NCBI RefSeq assembly: GCF_020089865.1
Contig: NZ_JAIRBM010000009.1
Span: 1-64,000, forward strand
DNA: 64,000 nt
Reading direction: 5' to 3'
From: Microvirga puerhi
GTDB taxonomy: Bacteria > Pseudomonadota > Alphaproteobacteria > Rhizobiales > Beijerinckiaceae
Of the stretch, positions 18,652-27,841 are shown piece after piece (position 1 is the stretch's first letter; every line of letters starts with the position of its first letter). A program made the translations under genes and the position numbers. The notes beneath the pieces were generated by a model, which saw only the letters and a list, made by a program, of their open reading frames with translations, ran no database searches and was not told where the DNA came from.

Positions 18652-19959
18652 TCATTCGGAGACCGCTTTCTCCACATAGGCTGGCAACGCCACAGTGAAG
18701 CGGGCCCCCTCCCCCGGCTCGCTCGCAATATCCAGACGCCCCCGATGACGGTTGACGATGTGCTTGACGATTGCGAGGCCAAGGCCCGTCCCGCCCTTCT
18801 CCCGGCTCTGCACCACATCCACGCGATAAAACCGTTCCGTCAGACGCGGCAGATGCTCCGGAGCGATACCCGGGCCATAGTCCTGCACGCTCAGCACCGC
18901 CTGCGACTGACCGTCCGGTCCCTCGATACGGGCGAGCTGGACATCCACCTTGCCCCCGCTTTCGCCGTATTTCACCGCGTTCTCGATCAGGTTCTCGAGA
19001 ACGCGGAGAAGCTCGTCCCGATCTCCATAGATGGTGATGGGCTCGTCCGGGAGGTGAGCGTGGATGATGGTACCCCGATCTCGCGCCAGGGGAGAAAGCG
19101 TCTCGATCATTTGCGCCGTGATCGACTTGAAATCGAGAGCTTCGGTCGGCGGGACATGGGCTCGCATCTCGATCCGAGAAAGAGAGAGCAGATCGTCGAT
19201 CAGACGCTTCATTCGTTGCGCCTGCACGCGCATGATTTCGAGAAAGCGTTCGCGCGCTGCGGAATCGTTACGGGCCGGCCCTTGCAGAGTTTCGACGAAG
19301 CCGAGGAGCGAAGCGAGCGGCGTGCGCAACTCATGGCTCGCATTGGCGACGAAATCGGCGCGCATGGCCTCGAGCCGCCTGACCGACGTGAGATCGCGAA
19401 AGACGAGGACGACTCCGATACGACCGCCGACGTCCGTCGAATTGCCACGTAGTAATCCGATATGCACTTCGAAGGTGCGCTCGGTCGGCACCCGCTCCGA
19501 ATACTCGACCTTGATCGGCTCCCCTTCGGCGAGAACGAGATCGATACCGTCCAGGACGTCAGGGCTGCGCAGGGCGAATGACAGCGGGTGATTGAGTTTT
19601 AGCCCCGGCAGGAGGACACGGGCGGCCGTGTTGGCCTCGACAATCAAGGATCGCTGGTCGACCAGGATCACGGGATCGGGAATGTGCGCCAGAACGGCCT
19701 CCGCCACGCTTGAGCGTCGTGCCTCCTTGAGCTGAAGACGTTCCGTACTTTTTGACGAGCGGGGATAGCTGGCTGCCAGGGTCGCGAAGACGACCGATAT
19801 CAGGGCGATACCGAGGAACCATCCGTCCGCATATCCCCGAACGGCCGCCACGACGAACAGGACGAGGCCCACGATGAGAGCACCGGCCAAGGCCGCGTTC
19901 CGCTCCGGCCTCGGGCCGCGAGGCCCGGCCGGCTCCCTGGTCTCCACGGATTCGCTCAT
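18652..19959 (-). CDS. phoR: Phosphate regulon sensor kinase PhoR
   Basis: A membrane histidine kinase of about 435 residues that controls PhoB. It has two hydrophobic segments at the N-terminus (about residues 22-42 and 48-66), a PAS domain (about 95-190), and a HisKA domain with the phospho-His in FVANASHELRTPLASL. The ATPase domain has N-box ENLIENAVKYG, G1 VQDYGPGI and G2 GGTGLGLAIVKHI. ATG 19959 has a GAG ribosome-binding element; an in-frame TTG lies two codons upstream. Separated from pstS by the opposite-strand hybrid kinase. The YbhN-family gene lies upstream on the same strand and might be cotranscribed. Confidence 0.9.
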   Translation of the reverse strand: MSESVETREPAGPRGPRPERNAALAGALIVGLVLFVVAAVRGYADGWFLGIALISVVFATLAASYPRSSKSTERLQLKEARRSSVAEAVLAHIPDPVILVDQRSLIVEANTAARVLLPGLKLNHPLSFALRSPDVLDGIDLVLAEGEPIKVEYSERVPTERTFEVHIGLLRGNSTDVGGRIGVVLVFRDLTSVRRLEAMRADFVANASHELRTPLASLLGFVETLQGPARNDSAARERFLEIMRVQAQRMKRLIDDLLSLSRIEMRAHVPPTEALDFKSITAQMIETLSPLARDRGTIIHAHLPDEPITIYGDRDELLRVLENLIENAVKYGESGGKVDVQLARIEGPDGQSQAVLSVQDYGPGIAPEHLPRLTERFYRVDVVQSREKGGTGLGLAIVKHIVNRHRGRLDIASEPGEGARFTVALPAYVEKAVSE

Positions 19960-20024
19960 GATCAACTCGGCAGGACGACGCCTGCTATCTAGGAGAAGCG
20001 CGCCGAAAAGTCACCAGCGGGGGA

Positions 20025-21077
20025 TCACGCCTCTGAAATCGGTTCTTCGTCCTCTTCGGGCTTGAACTTGTCACGCATGGCCTGGATCCGGTTGCGGATC
20101 TCATAAGCGCCGAGGAGCGCCAGCGCCAACACGAATGGGATCAGGTAGTAGCACAAGCGATACAGAAGGAGAGCACCGAGAATCGGCTCTCTGGGATAGC
20201 TCGACAGGGCCAGCAGGATCGTCGCCTCGAACACGCCCAGCCCGCCAGGAGCATGACTCGCGACCCCAAGCATGACTGCGAAGATGTAGATGGCCACGAA
20301 AGTCTCGAAGCTGATGTTGTGGCCGCCGGGCAGAAGCACGAACAGAACCGCCGCGCCGGCGCAAACGTCCACGGCACCGATCAGCATCTGGGCGACCGTC
20401 AGGCGAAATCCCGGTAGATCGAGGCGCCAGCCCTGGATCTTGACAGCGCGTCTCTTGATGGAAACCCAGATCAGGTAGGCAACCACCAGAGCCGCGGCGG
20501 CCAGCCCGACGAGCTGGTTGATCCAGATATTCGTGTAGATGAGACTTGCGACCTCATCGGCCTGGCGCATCATGCTGGAACCCAGCACCAGCGCCATGCC
20601 GAGCCAGAATGTCACCCCGGCAATAACGGTCAGGCTTGCCACTCGGCCGGCGCTGATCCCGCGCGAGGAATAGATCCAGTAACGGACCGTTCCGGCGGTC
20701 AGCAGCGGAAAGCCCAAGGTGAAACTGACCGCATAGCTCGTGAAGGAGGCGAGAGCCGTGGTCCGGTAGGGGATGCGCAGCTTAAGCTGTCGCAGGGCGA
20801 TGGCATCGTAGCAGGTCAGAAGGCTGTAGCTGATCGTCGTGAAAAGGATCGCAAGGCCGATCTGGCGGATACTCGCCGCCGTGAAGGCGGATTTGAGCTC
20901 ATTGATGTCGATTCCGGAGACGATATGCCAGAGAACGACCAAGGACGCGCCGAAAAGCAGCACGCTTCCGACCATCCCAATCCATGCGAAACGGCGGGAT
21001 CGCCGCTCCTTCGGATGAAGAGCGTCGGCGGCGGTGATTTCCGGCGGCGCCGCCGAAATGGGTCTCATATCATTCAT
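20025..21077 (-). CDS. YbhN/UPF0104-family membrane protein (MprF flippase-like)
   Basis: A 350-residue integral membrane protein with about eight hydrophobic segments. It resembles the UPF0104/lysylphosphatidylglycerol-synthase transmembrane region, the flippase half of MprF. Family-like stretches are YAVSFTLGFPLLTAGTVRYW, MLGVASHAPGGLGVFEA and LYRLCYYLIPFVLAL. The catalytic aminoacyl-transfer domain of full MprF is absent, so lysyl transfer is not expected. The C-terminus is acidic and cytosolic. It lies about 65 bp upstream of phoR on the same strand and is divergent from the HWE kinase gene. The substrate is unknown. Confidence 0.75.
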   Translation of the reverse strand: MNDMRPISAAPPEITAADALHPKERRSRRFAWIGMVGSVLLFGASLVVLWHIVSGIDINELKSAFTAASIRQIGLAILFTTISYSLLTCYDAIALRQLKLRIPYRTTALASFTSYAVSFTLGFPLLTAGTVRYWIYSSRGISAGRVASLTVIAGVTFWLGMALVLGSSMMRQADEVASLIYTNIWINQLVGLAAAALVVAYLIWVSIKRRAVKIQGWRLDLPGFRLTVAQMLIGAVDVCAGAAVLFVLLPGGHNISFETFVAIYIFAVMLGVASHAPGGLGVFEATILLALSSYPREPILGALLLYRLCYYLIPFVLALALLGAYEIRNRIQAMRDKFKPEEDEEPISEA

Positions 21078-21262
21078 GAAAGGCGAAGCCAGCTTGGTCC
21101 GTGCTTGATCGTGAGATGCAGCCCTGCATCTAAGGAGTGAAAACCTGGGCCGCCAGGGGCCCAGGACGTTTAACCCTGTTGAGGAAGGATCGCTACCGAT
21201 GTGTCACAATAGCCACAGATTCGACGCGATTCGGGTTGTCAGGCTCAAAAAGGCCTACAACA

Positions 21263-22705
21263 ATGGCCATACTAGGGACCAGGCTTGAGGGGCCAAACGC
21301 TAGGGGATTCCGGGTGCTATTGACGGAAAGCGACGACCAGCTCGCACTTCTGGCGGAACGTTTGCCGCACCTCGTCTGGTTTACCGACCCAGACGGATAC
21401 CACGGTTATTTCAACCAGCGCTGGTATAACCTGACCGGAATGACGGCAGAGCAATGCCGGGGCGAGGGTTGGAAAGACGCCGTTCACCCTTCTGACCGCG
21501 TTCACGTAGACAACCAGTGGCGCAGTGCCCTTTCTGCTGGAGAATTATATGAAGCCGAATATCGGCTTCGGAGAGCCGACGGCGTCTATTGCTGGATGCT
21601 GAGCCGTGGCCTCGCCCATCGGGATCCGGACGGCAGAATTACGCGCTGGTTCGGCACCTGCACCAATATCGACGCTCAGAAACGGGCCGAGAACGCGCTC
21701 GCCCGCCTGGAAGAGCAGCATCGTCTTGCCCTGGAAGCGGCGCAGCTGGGTACCTGGAACCTCGACCTCGCCACGGAGATTGCAGATTTCGACGCGATGA
21801 CCTGCAAACTCATGCGGATTTCGCCTGAGCACGCTAAAGGCATGTCGCTGGATGACATCTATGAGCTGATCACTCCCGAGGACAGGGATTTGATTCGAAA
21901 GCGCATGGCTGCTGCAACGGACCCGAAAACCGATGGCTATTACGATGTCGAATACCGCGTCCCGAAGCCTGACGATGATGTGCGGTGGGTCCACGCCCGA
22001 GGAAAAGCCTTCTTCATTGGAGAAAACGATCAAAAGAAAGCGGTTCGCCTGTCAGGTGTGCTCAATGACAGCACGCGCCAGCATGCCCTCGAGGAGACGC
22101 GGCACCTCCTGACCCGAGAGTTGAATCATCGCGTCAAAAACCTCTTCGCCATCGCCAACGGCATGGTGTCCCTCACGGCCCGCACGGCAAAGGACACGAA
22201 GGAAATGGCGACCGCCCTGCGGGGACGGCTGAGCGCCCTTTCCCGGGCTCACGAGCTGGTGCAACCACCCTCCATGGAGGAAGACCGGAGCGGCGCGGAG
22301 ATTATGCTCGGCCGGCTAATCGAGGCCGTACTGGCTCCTTACAAGGAAACTCACGCAGAAGGCATCTCGATCGAAGGGCCCGATATCCGTATCGGCTCCA
22401 ATACGACGACAGCTCTTGCGCTTGTCCTTCATGAGTTGGCGACCAACGCTCTCAAATATGGCTGCCTGTCGAGCGCGAAGGGACGGCTCACAATCCGGTG
22501 GCGACAGGAGAGAGACAAGATCACCCTGGAATGGATCGAGACGGACGGCCCGCCGATCCCGGCCCCGCCAACTTTCGAGGGCTTCGGGAGTCAGCTAACT
22601 CAACGGAGCGTCACGGGGCAACTCGGCGGCGAGCTTGATCGGGAATGGCGCCGCGAGGGTCTTTGCGTACACATGACATTCTCCATCGACCGCTTGGCCA
22701 CCTAG
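21263..22705 (+). CDS. HWE-family sensor histidine kinase
   Basis: About 480 residues, soluble. Two PAS/PAC sensor modules (about residues 20-140 and 155-275) precede an HWE-type kinase core: phospho-acceptor His289 in RELNHRVKNLF, N-box LHELATNALKYG and the WxE-type segment LEWIETDG. HWE kinases are common in Rhizobiales, often acting in general stress or light responses. The start ATG 21263 is favoured because the upstream in-frame extension (from 21137) is arginine-rich and unlike a PAS domain. No response regulator gene is adjacent. cobP follows 25 bp downstream. Confidence 0.85.
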   Translation: MAILGTRLEGPNARGFRVLLTESDDQLALLAERLPHLVWFTDPDGYHGYFNQRWYNLTGMTAEQCRGEGWKDAVHPSDRVHVDNQWRSALSAGELYEAEYRLRRADGVYCWMLSRGLAHRDPDGRITRWFGTCTNIDAQKRAENALARLEEQHRLALEAAQLGTWNLDLATEIADFDAMTCKLMRISPEHAKGMSLDDIYELITPEDRDLIRKRMAAATDPKTDGYYDVEYRVPKPDDDVRWVHARGKAFFIGENDQKKAVRLSGVLNDSTRQHALEETRHLLTRELNHRVKNLFAIANGMVSLTARTAKDTKEMATALRGRLSALSRAHELVQPPSMEEDRSGAEIMLGRLIEAVLAPYKETHAEGISIEGPDIRIGSNTTTALALVLHELATNALKYGCLSSAKGRLTIRWRQERDKITLEWIETDGPPIPAPPTFEGFGSQLTQRSVTGQLGGELDREWRREGLCVHMTFSIDRLAT

Positions 22706-22730
22706 AGCACCGTACTTTCGGACACTTTCC

Positions 22731-23276
22731 ATGACAGTTCACCGACGTGTTCTCGTCCTGGGCGGAGCTCGCTCGGGCAAGAGCCGCACAGCGCAGGCGC
22801 TGGCCGAGAAAGCCTCGCAGGCATGCTTTTTCATTGCGACCGCGCAAGGGTTCGACGAGGAAATGCGCGACCGCATTCGTCGGCATCAGGCAGAACGGGA
22901 GGGCCATTGGCACACCCTGGAAGCGCCCCTGGAGCTTGCCGATGTCGTGGCCGCCGCGGCCGGACCCGATCGGGTCCTCCTGGTCGACTGTCTGACTCTG
23001 TGGCTGTCGAACATCTGTCTTGCAGACCAGGATCCGGATCAGGAGACAGACCGCCTGATTACGGCCTTGAAGGCCGCGCAGGGCCCGATCGTTCTGGTGT
23101 CGAACGAGGTTGGCCAGGGAATTGTACCGACAACGCGGTTGGGTCGCACATTTCGCGATGCCCAGGGAAGGCTCAACCAGCAGATGGCGGAAATCTGCGA
23201 TGCGGTAATCTTCGTGGCAGCCGGCTGTCCGATCCTCCTGAAACCCGCTCCGCCTCTCGACCTGACTCTCGCATGA
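22731..23276 (+). CDS. cobP: Adenosylcobinamide kinase / adenosylcobinamide-phosphate guanylyltransferase
   Basis: A bifunctional 181-residue enzyme (CobP/CobU) that phosphorylates adenosylcobinamide and adds GMP in late B12 assembly. Motifs are Walker A GGARSGKS near the N-terminus, [14 protein letters not shown] (the guanylylated His), [12 protein letters not shown] (Walker B-like), and [10 protein letters not shown] then [10 protein letters not shown]. Its stop overlaps the cobQ start (ATGA at 23273-23276), so the two are translationally coupled. No B12 riboswitch was seen upstream. Confidence 0.95.
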   Translation: MTVHRRVLVLGGARSGKSRTAQALAEKASQACFFIATAQGFDEEMRDRIRRHQAEREGHWHTLEAPLELADVVAAAAGPDRVLLVDCLTLWLSNICLADQDPDQETDRLITALKAAQGPIVLVSNEVGQGIVPTTRLGRTFRDAQGRLNQQMAEICDAVIFVAAGCPILLKPAPPLDLTLA

Positions 23277-24739
23277 GAATCTCCCCGCCCGCCGTCATGA
23301 TTCAGGGCACTGGCTCCAATGTCGGAAAATCCCTGCTCGTCGCCGGCCTCTGCCGGCTCTTCACGCAGCGCGGCCTTCGCGTGAAACCATTCAAGCCGCA
23401 GAACATGTCTAACAATGCCGCAGCGGTCGACGGCGGAGAGATCGGGCGCGCGCAGGCCCTTCAGGCCCGCGCGGCGGGGATTGCGCCCAGCGTTCACATA
23501 AATCCCGTGCTCCTGAAGCCAGAAACCGATCGGCGTTCGCAGATCATCGTCCAAGGGCAACGTTTCGGACAGCTCGAAGCCTTCTCCTTTCGCAATCGGT
23601 ACACTCTCCTGCCCGCCGTCCTCGACAGCTTCGAAATTCTGAGCCGCGATGCCGACCTGATCGTCGTCGAAGGAGCGGGAAGCCCGGCGGAAACCAATCT
23701 TCGCAAGGGTGACATCGCAAATATGGGCTTTGCCTCGGCAGCGCGCGTGCCCGTTCTTCTCGCAGGCGATATCGACCGGGGCGGCGTCATCGCAAGCCTC
23801 GTGGGCACCCATGCGGTTCTGGAGCCGGACGACCGTCGTCTCGTGCGTGGTTTCCTCGTCAATAAATTCCGCGGCGACCCTCGCCTCTTCGAGGATGGTT
23901 TAGCCACCGTCGCATCGATGACCGGCTGGCCATCCTTGGGCATCGTCCCCTGGTTCGCGGATGCCCACAAATTGCCGGCAGAGGATGCGCTCGACATCGT
24001 CTCCAGCGGCGCGGACGACGCGGTCTTGAGGATCGCGGTCCCCATCCTGCCGCGGATCGCCAATTTCGACGACCTGGATCCCCTCAAGCTCGAACCCACC
24101 GTCTCCCTGACGATGGTGCCTCCCGGCAAGCCCCTGCCGGCGAATGCGGACCTCGTCGTCATTCCGGGATCCAAGGCGACGATTGCCGATCTCGCATTTT
24201 TCCGCGCTCAGGGGTGGGATATCGATCTGAAGGGCCACCTAAGACGAGGCCGCAAGGTCCTCGGCCTGTGCGGCGGGTATCAGATGCTGGGTCGCAGCAT
24301 CGCCGATCCGGACGGTATCGAGGGAACATCGGCCACCGCGGAAGGCCTTGGTCTCCTCGATGTCGAAACAGTCCTGACATCCAACAAAACGGTCAGGCCC
24401 GTGACGGCGCGCCACGCACCCACCGGCCTCGATCTCGCGGCTTATGAAATCCATCTCGGTCGCACGACCGGACCCGACACGGCGCGCGCACCGTTCTCCG
24501 TGGAGGGCTCATTCGATGGCGCTGTCTCGCGGGACGGCCTCGTTCTCGGGACCTATCTTCACGGCCTTTTCTCCACGGATGCGTTCCGAAGCGCGTTCCT
24601 GAAGGAACTTCACCCGGCCGCCGCCGGCGGTCTGCACTACGAGACAGAGGTCGAGCGCATTCTGAATGCGCTGGGCCATCATCTCGAAGAGTATCTCGAT
24701 ATCGACGGCATTCTGGCGATCGCGCGGGAACGCGTTTGA
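23273..24739 (+). CDS. cobQ: Cobyric acid synthase
   Basis: Amidates four peripheral carboxylates of adenosylcobyrinic a,c-diamide using glutamine and ATP. The 488-residue protein has an N-terminal dethiobiotin-synthetase-like ATPase domain ([22 protein letters not shown]) and a C-terminal class-I amidotransferase domain with nucleophile Cys in [12 protein letters not shown] and a His near HGLFSTD. The start ATG 23273 overlaps cobP; a longer frame from 22823 is antiparallel to nothing useful and lies within cobP. Its stop abuts the stop of the convergent btuF-like gene with no gap. Confidence 0.95.
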   Translation: MRISPPAVMIQGTGSNVGKSLLVAGLCRLFTQRGLRVKPFKPQNMSNNAAAVDGGEIGRAQALQARAAGIAPSVHINPVLLKPETDRRSQIIVQGQRFGQLEAFSFRNRYTLLPAVLDSFEILSRDADLIVVEGAGSPAETNLRKGDIANMGFASAARVPVLLAGDIDRGGVIASLVGTHAVLEPDDRRLVRGFLVNKFRGDPRLFEDGLATVASMTGWPSLGIVPWFADAHKLPAEDALDIVSSGADDAVLRIAVPILPRIANFDDLDPLKLEPTVSLTMVPPGKPLPANADLVVIPGSKATIADLAFFRAQGWDIDLKGHLRRGRKVLGLCGGYQMLGRSIADPDGIEGTSATAEGLGLLDVETVLTSNKTVRPVTARHAPTGLDLAAYEIHLGRTTGPDTARAPFSVEGSFDGAVSRDGLVLGTYLHGLFSTDAFRSAFLKELHPAAAGGLHYETEVERILNALGHHLEEYLDIDGILAIARERV

Positions 24740-25594
24740 TCATCGGACCTTTGCCCGCACCTCACTGCCCAGGGCATCGATGAGGGCAGGCGTCGACGGG
24801 CCGCCGCAGATCGTCAGCTTACCGGGCACCATGAGGCGTCTTGTCGCCGGCACGGCCATCGCGAGGGCGGGATGGCTGAGCAGCGCCGAGCCGTTGTCGA
24901 CCGTCTTGCCTGCGTCATCGTCCATCAGCAGGTAGTCGGGGGGCGTTTCGACAATGCTTTCAAGCCTTGCGACGCCACCCCAGCGAAGGCCCAAGGCCTC
25001 CTGCTGTAGGGAAAAACCCATATGCCTGAGAAGCTCGCTGATGAGCGAATCGGAGGCCGGAACCCATCCCCGGCGGTAATAGGTCAGGATGCTGCGCTTC
25101 TCCGGCACGATGCCCTCGTTCCGGGCGAGCGCCGCATCGATGGATGCGATCAAAGCCTCCCCACGCTCCGGGTGGCCGAGGCGGCCGGCAACCGTTCTGA
25201 TCTGGTCCTTCCCGTCCGCAAGATCGCGCCATGGCGCCAAGGTCAGCACATCGAGGCCCTGGTCGCGCAGGAGAGCGGTACGACCCTGCTGTCCGAAAGA
25301 CCCGGCGAGGACCAGATCGGCGCCGCTGAACAGGATCGACTCGCCCTTGCCGTCGTTGATCGGCAGCCCTTCCGCCTCCTTGAGCAGGAAGGCGATCACC
25401 GGATCGTGCGCCAGAGGGCTCAACAAGGCGATCTGGCTTCTGTCGGCGAGCGCCAACAGAAGCTGATCGGCGCACAGGTTCAGGGAGATCACGCGCGTCG
25501 GTGCCGCTGCAGCGACTTTCGTTTCCCCTAAGGTCAACGCGAGCGCTACCGGCAAAATACACGGGAGAATCCGCCTGAGGCAGAGTTGCAGCAT
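24740..25594 (-). CDS. Periplasmic cobalamin/siderophore-type ABC binding protein (BtuF-like)
   Basis: A 284-residue protein with a signal peptide (MLQLCLRRILPCILPVALAL..., cleavage near AAAA at about 30). It has the helical-backbone binding-protein fold of the BtuF/FhuD class: PTRVISLNLCADQLLLAL at the start of lobe one, ILFSGADLVLAG, PDYLLMDDD, and a C-terminal SHPALAMAVPATRRLMVPG. Location beside the cobalamin riboswitch and btuB argues for corrinoid capture, but no btuC or btuD lies in the window. ATG 25594 leaves only 27 bp to the riboswitch start on the other strand; the in-frame upstream extension crosses the riboswitch and is rejected. Confidence 0.75.
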   Translation of the reverse strand: MLQLCLRRILPCILPVALALTLGETKVAAAAPTRVISLNLCADQLLLALADRSQIALLSPLAHDPVIAFLLKEAEGLPINDGKGESILFSGADLVLAGSFGQQGRTALLRDQGLDVLTLAPWRDLADGKDQIRTVAGRLGHPERGEALIASIDAALARNEGIVPEKRSILTYYRRGWVPASDSLISELLRHMGFSLQQEALGLRWGGVARLESIVETPPDYLLMDDDAGKTVDNGSALLSHPALAMAVPATRRLMVPGKLTICGGPSTPALIDALGSEVRAKVR

Positions 25595-25621
25595 GCGTGA
25601 CGACCGACTATGAGAGGTTAA

Positions 25622-25815
25622 GACGTTGGTCCTCGAGCCATCGAGGTGAAACGGGAACACGGTGCGGAATTTCCTATGCCGTGGCTGCCCCCGCAACTGT
25701 AAGCGGCGAGCGGCGGTTCTACATGCCACTGAATCTGCGGGCCCGACAAGCTCGAGATGATTTGGGAAGGCGAACCGCTCGCGACGACCCGCAAGCCAGG
25801 AGACCGGCCTGCGTC
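25622..25815 (+). ncRNA. Cobalamin riboswitch (AdoCbl type)
   Basis: The leader of btuB shows the conserved order of B12-riboswitch elements. These are the GGTGAAACGGGAACACGGTG segment (25645-25664), the CCCCCGCAACTGTAAGC core (about 25689-25705), GCCACTG and GGGAAGGCG, and the B12 box AAGCCAGGAGACCGGCC (25795-25811). Ligand binding would reduce expression of the B12 receptor downstream. About 190 nt, normal for the class. Confidence 0.96.
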
Positions 25816-25831
25816 TGAGTGTCAACCCAGT

Positions 25832-25858
25832 TGCTCGCCGGTGGGGCGAGCAGGAGGT
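25832..25858 (+). promoter_or_regulatory. Expression-platform hairpin and ribosome-binding site of btuB
   Basis: A perfect 8-bp hairpin TGCTCGCC/GGCGAGCA with loop GGTGG lies directly against the Shine-Dalgarno AGGAGGT (25852-25858), with the ATG at 25863. The absence of a T run suggests control of translation initiation and not of termination, with the riboswitch deciding access to this site. Confidence 0.6.
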
Positions 25859-25862
25859 CTCC

Positions 25863-27833
25863 ATGCTGACGTCTTCGCGCGGCCTTCTGGCAGCGTCTGT
25901 TTCACTTTGCGCTCTCGTCTCCGGCGCAGCCCAAGCACAATCCATCACCGAACCGACCCTCGTCCCCGATATCGTCATTACGGCAACGCGCACGCCCCAG
26001 GCGATCAGCCGCGCCGGCAGCGCCATCTCGGTGATCACAGCTGAGGAAATCGCCAAGGAATCCCCGAAGAACGTCGCGAATGTCCTGCGTCGTGTCCCGG
26101 GCCTGTCGCTCACCGAGACCGGAGGGCCCGGCGGTACCACGGTCGTCCGCATCCGCGGGGCGGAAGCACGCCAGACGCTTGTCCTGATCGATGGCGTGCG
26201 CGTCAACGATCCGTCATCGGGTGCGGGCGAGTTCGACTTCGCCAATCTGGAATCGGTCGACATCGAGCGCATCGAAGTTCTGCGCGGTCCGCAATCGGCG
26301 CTCTATGGCTCGGACGCCATGGGTGGTGTGATCAATATCATCACCCGCAAGGGCAAGGTGCCCCGCGCGACGATCAGCGCCGAGGGTGGCTCCTATGGAA
26401 CGAAAGCCGGCCGCGCTGCCGTCTCGGGCTCCTCCGGACCCGTGAACTATGCCTTCTCGGCGATCGGCTTCGACACCGCCGGCTTCTCACGCTACGGCTA
26501 TCGGATCGGACGGATCGAGCGCCTGCAAGCCTGGCCTCTGGAAGCGGATTCCGCACTGCGGCTCGGTGCTACGGGTCGCGTCGGAATAGCCCTGTCGCCC
26601 GATGCCGAACTCGAGTTCGGTGGCTACACTTCCTATAATGGCGCGCAATATGACGCCGGCTTCGGAGCGGCACCGGACTCGCCGTCTCAATCCCAACAGC
26701 GCCTATTCGAAGGTCACACGAAGCTGACCCTCAACACCTTCGACGGCATTCTTCGCAACACCTTCCTGGTTTCAGGAAGCCGCACCAACCGACATTATCG
26801 GGACGTGAGCTATTTCGGCTCGCCGCTGATCACAAGCTGGTCGAATACCGGCTACGCGGGAGACCGCGTATCGGCCGAATACCAGGGCGATTTGAAACTT
26901 GGGACTTTCGGCTTGCTGACTTTCGGCGCGAAGCTGGAACGGGAACGCTTCGTGTCGAAGGCGCGGGATGTGCTGCCGTTCGCGACCCTGCCCCACGAGA
27001 CCAACGACGCTTCACGGGATACGCGCTCGATCTATGCGCTGCATCAGATCAGTCTCTTTGAAAACCTGCACCTATCCTTCGGTGGCCGCCTGGACGCGAT
27101 CGAGAACGGTGACCAGTTCGGAACATGGCGGGCGACGGCCGCATATGAATTCCCGACCCACGGCACAACTCTGCGTGGGAGCATCGGAACCGGTGCCAAG
27201 GCGCCGAGCCTCTTCCAGCTTTACGATCCGACCTACGGAACTCCCACTCTGAGCCCCGAGCATTCGATCGGTGCCGATATCGGCATCGATCAGCGCCTGC
27301 TCGACGACCGCCTGACCTTGTCGGCAACGTTCTTCGCCAACCGCTTCCGCGACCTTATCGACTTCAGCTTCGATCCGGGAGCGTGCCCGCCGAGCAATCC
27401 CTTCGGCTGCTATCTGAACGTGGCGCGGGCGCGCACATCGGGCGTCGAATTGTCGGCCGACGTGGACGTTATTCCGTCGATCCTGCGCGTGAAGGCGGTC
27501 TACACCCACACCGACGCATTCGATCTCGAGACTCACTTACGCCTTGCGCGCCGTCCCCAGGATGAGGGACGGCTCGGGCTGATCATCACGCCCGTCGCGG
27601 GTCTCTCCATCGAGCCGTCGGTCGTCTTCGTCGGCACGCGCTTCTCCTCAACGAACGAGCAGAACGAACTGGCGCCCTACGCGCGCTTCGATCTCTATGC
27701 GGACTACAAGATCAACGACACGTTCAGCATGTATGCGCGTGCCGAAAATTTGACCAACGCTCGCTATCAGGACGTCTACAACTATGGGACGGCCGGGCGC
27801 TCGTTCTATGCGGGCCTGCGCGCAACCTGGTAG
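25863..27833 (+). CDS. btuB: TonB-dependent vitamin B12 outer-membrane receptor
   Basis: A 656-residue outer-membrane receptor. It has a signal peptide of about 26 residues ending AQAQ, a TonB box-like DIVITATRTP, a plug domain (about residues 45-165: LRRVPGLSLTETGGPGG, VLIDGVRVND, LRGPQSALYGSDAMGGVINI) and a 22-strand-type barrel ending in aromatic FYAGLRATW. The overall pattern is BtuB-like, and the upstream cobalamin riboswitch strongly supports B12 as the substrate. An excellent AGGAGGT site lies four bases before the ATG. The convergent cobD ends nine bp away. Confidence 0.93.
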   Translation: MLTSSRGLLAASVSLCALVSGAAQAQSITEPTLVPDIVITATRTPQAISRAGSAISVITAEEIAKESPKNVANVLRRVPGLSLTETGGPGGTTVVRIRGAEARQTLVLIDGVRVNDPSSGAGEFDFANLESVDIERIEVLRGPQSALYGSDAMGGVINIITRKGKVPRATISAEGGSYGTKAGRAAVSGSSGPVNYAFSAIGFDTAGFSRYGYRIGRIERLQAWPLEADSALRLGATGRVGIALSPDAELEFGGYTSYNGAQYDAGFGAAPDSPSQSQQRLFEGHTKLTLNTFDGILRNTFLVSGSRTNRHYRDVSYFGSPLITSWSNTGYAGDRVSAEYQGDLKLGTFGLLTFGAKLERERFVSKARDVLPFATLPHETNDASRDTRSIYALHQISLFENLHLSFGGRLDAIENGDQFGTWRATAAYEFPTHGTTLRGSIGTGAKAPSLFQLYDPTYGTPTLSPEHSIGADIGIDQRLLDDRLTLSATFFANRFRDLIDFSFDPGACPPSNPFGCYLNVARARTSGVELSADVDVIPSILRVKAVYTHTDAFDLETHLRLARRPQDEGRLGLIITPVAGLSIEPSVVFVGTRFSSTNEQNELAPYARFDLYADYKINDTFSMYARAENLTNARYQDVYNYGTAGRSFYAGLRATW

Positions 27834-27841
27834 TGCATGCG

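Noticed and set aside
22823..23272. Upstream in-frame extension of cobQ
   Set aside because: It lies in the wrong frame of cobP and is Arg/Gly-rich; cobQ homologues begin at the [12 protein letters not shown] region, which the ATG at 23273 provides.
25595..26272. N-terminal extension of the btuF-like frame
   Set aside because: It would run through the cobalamin riboswitch and into btuB on the other strand; a signal peptide begins exactly at 25594.
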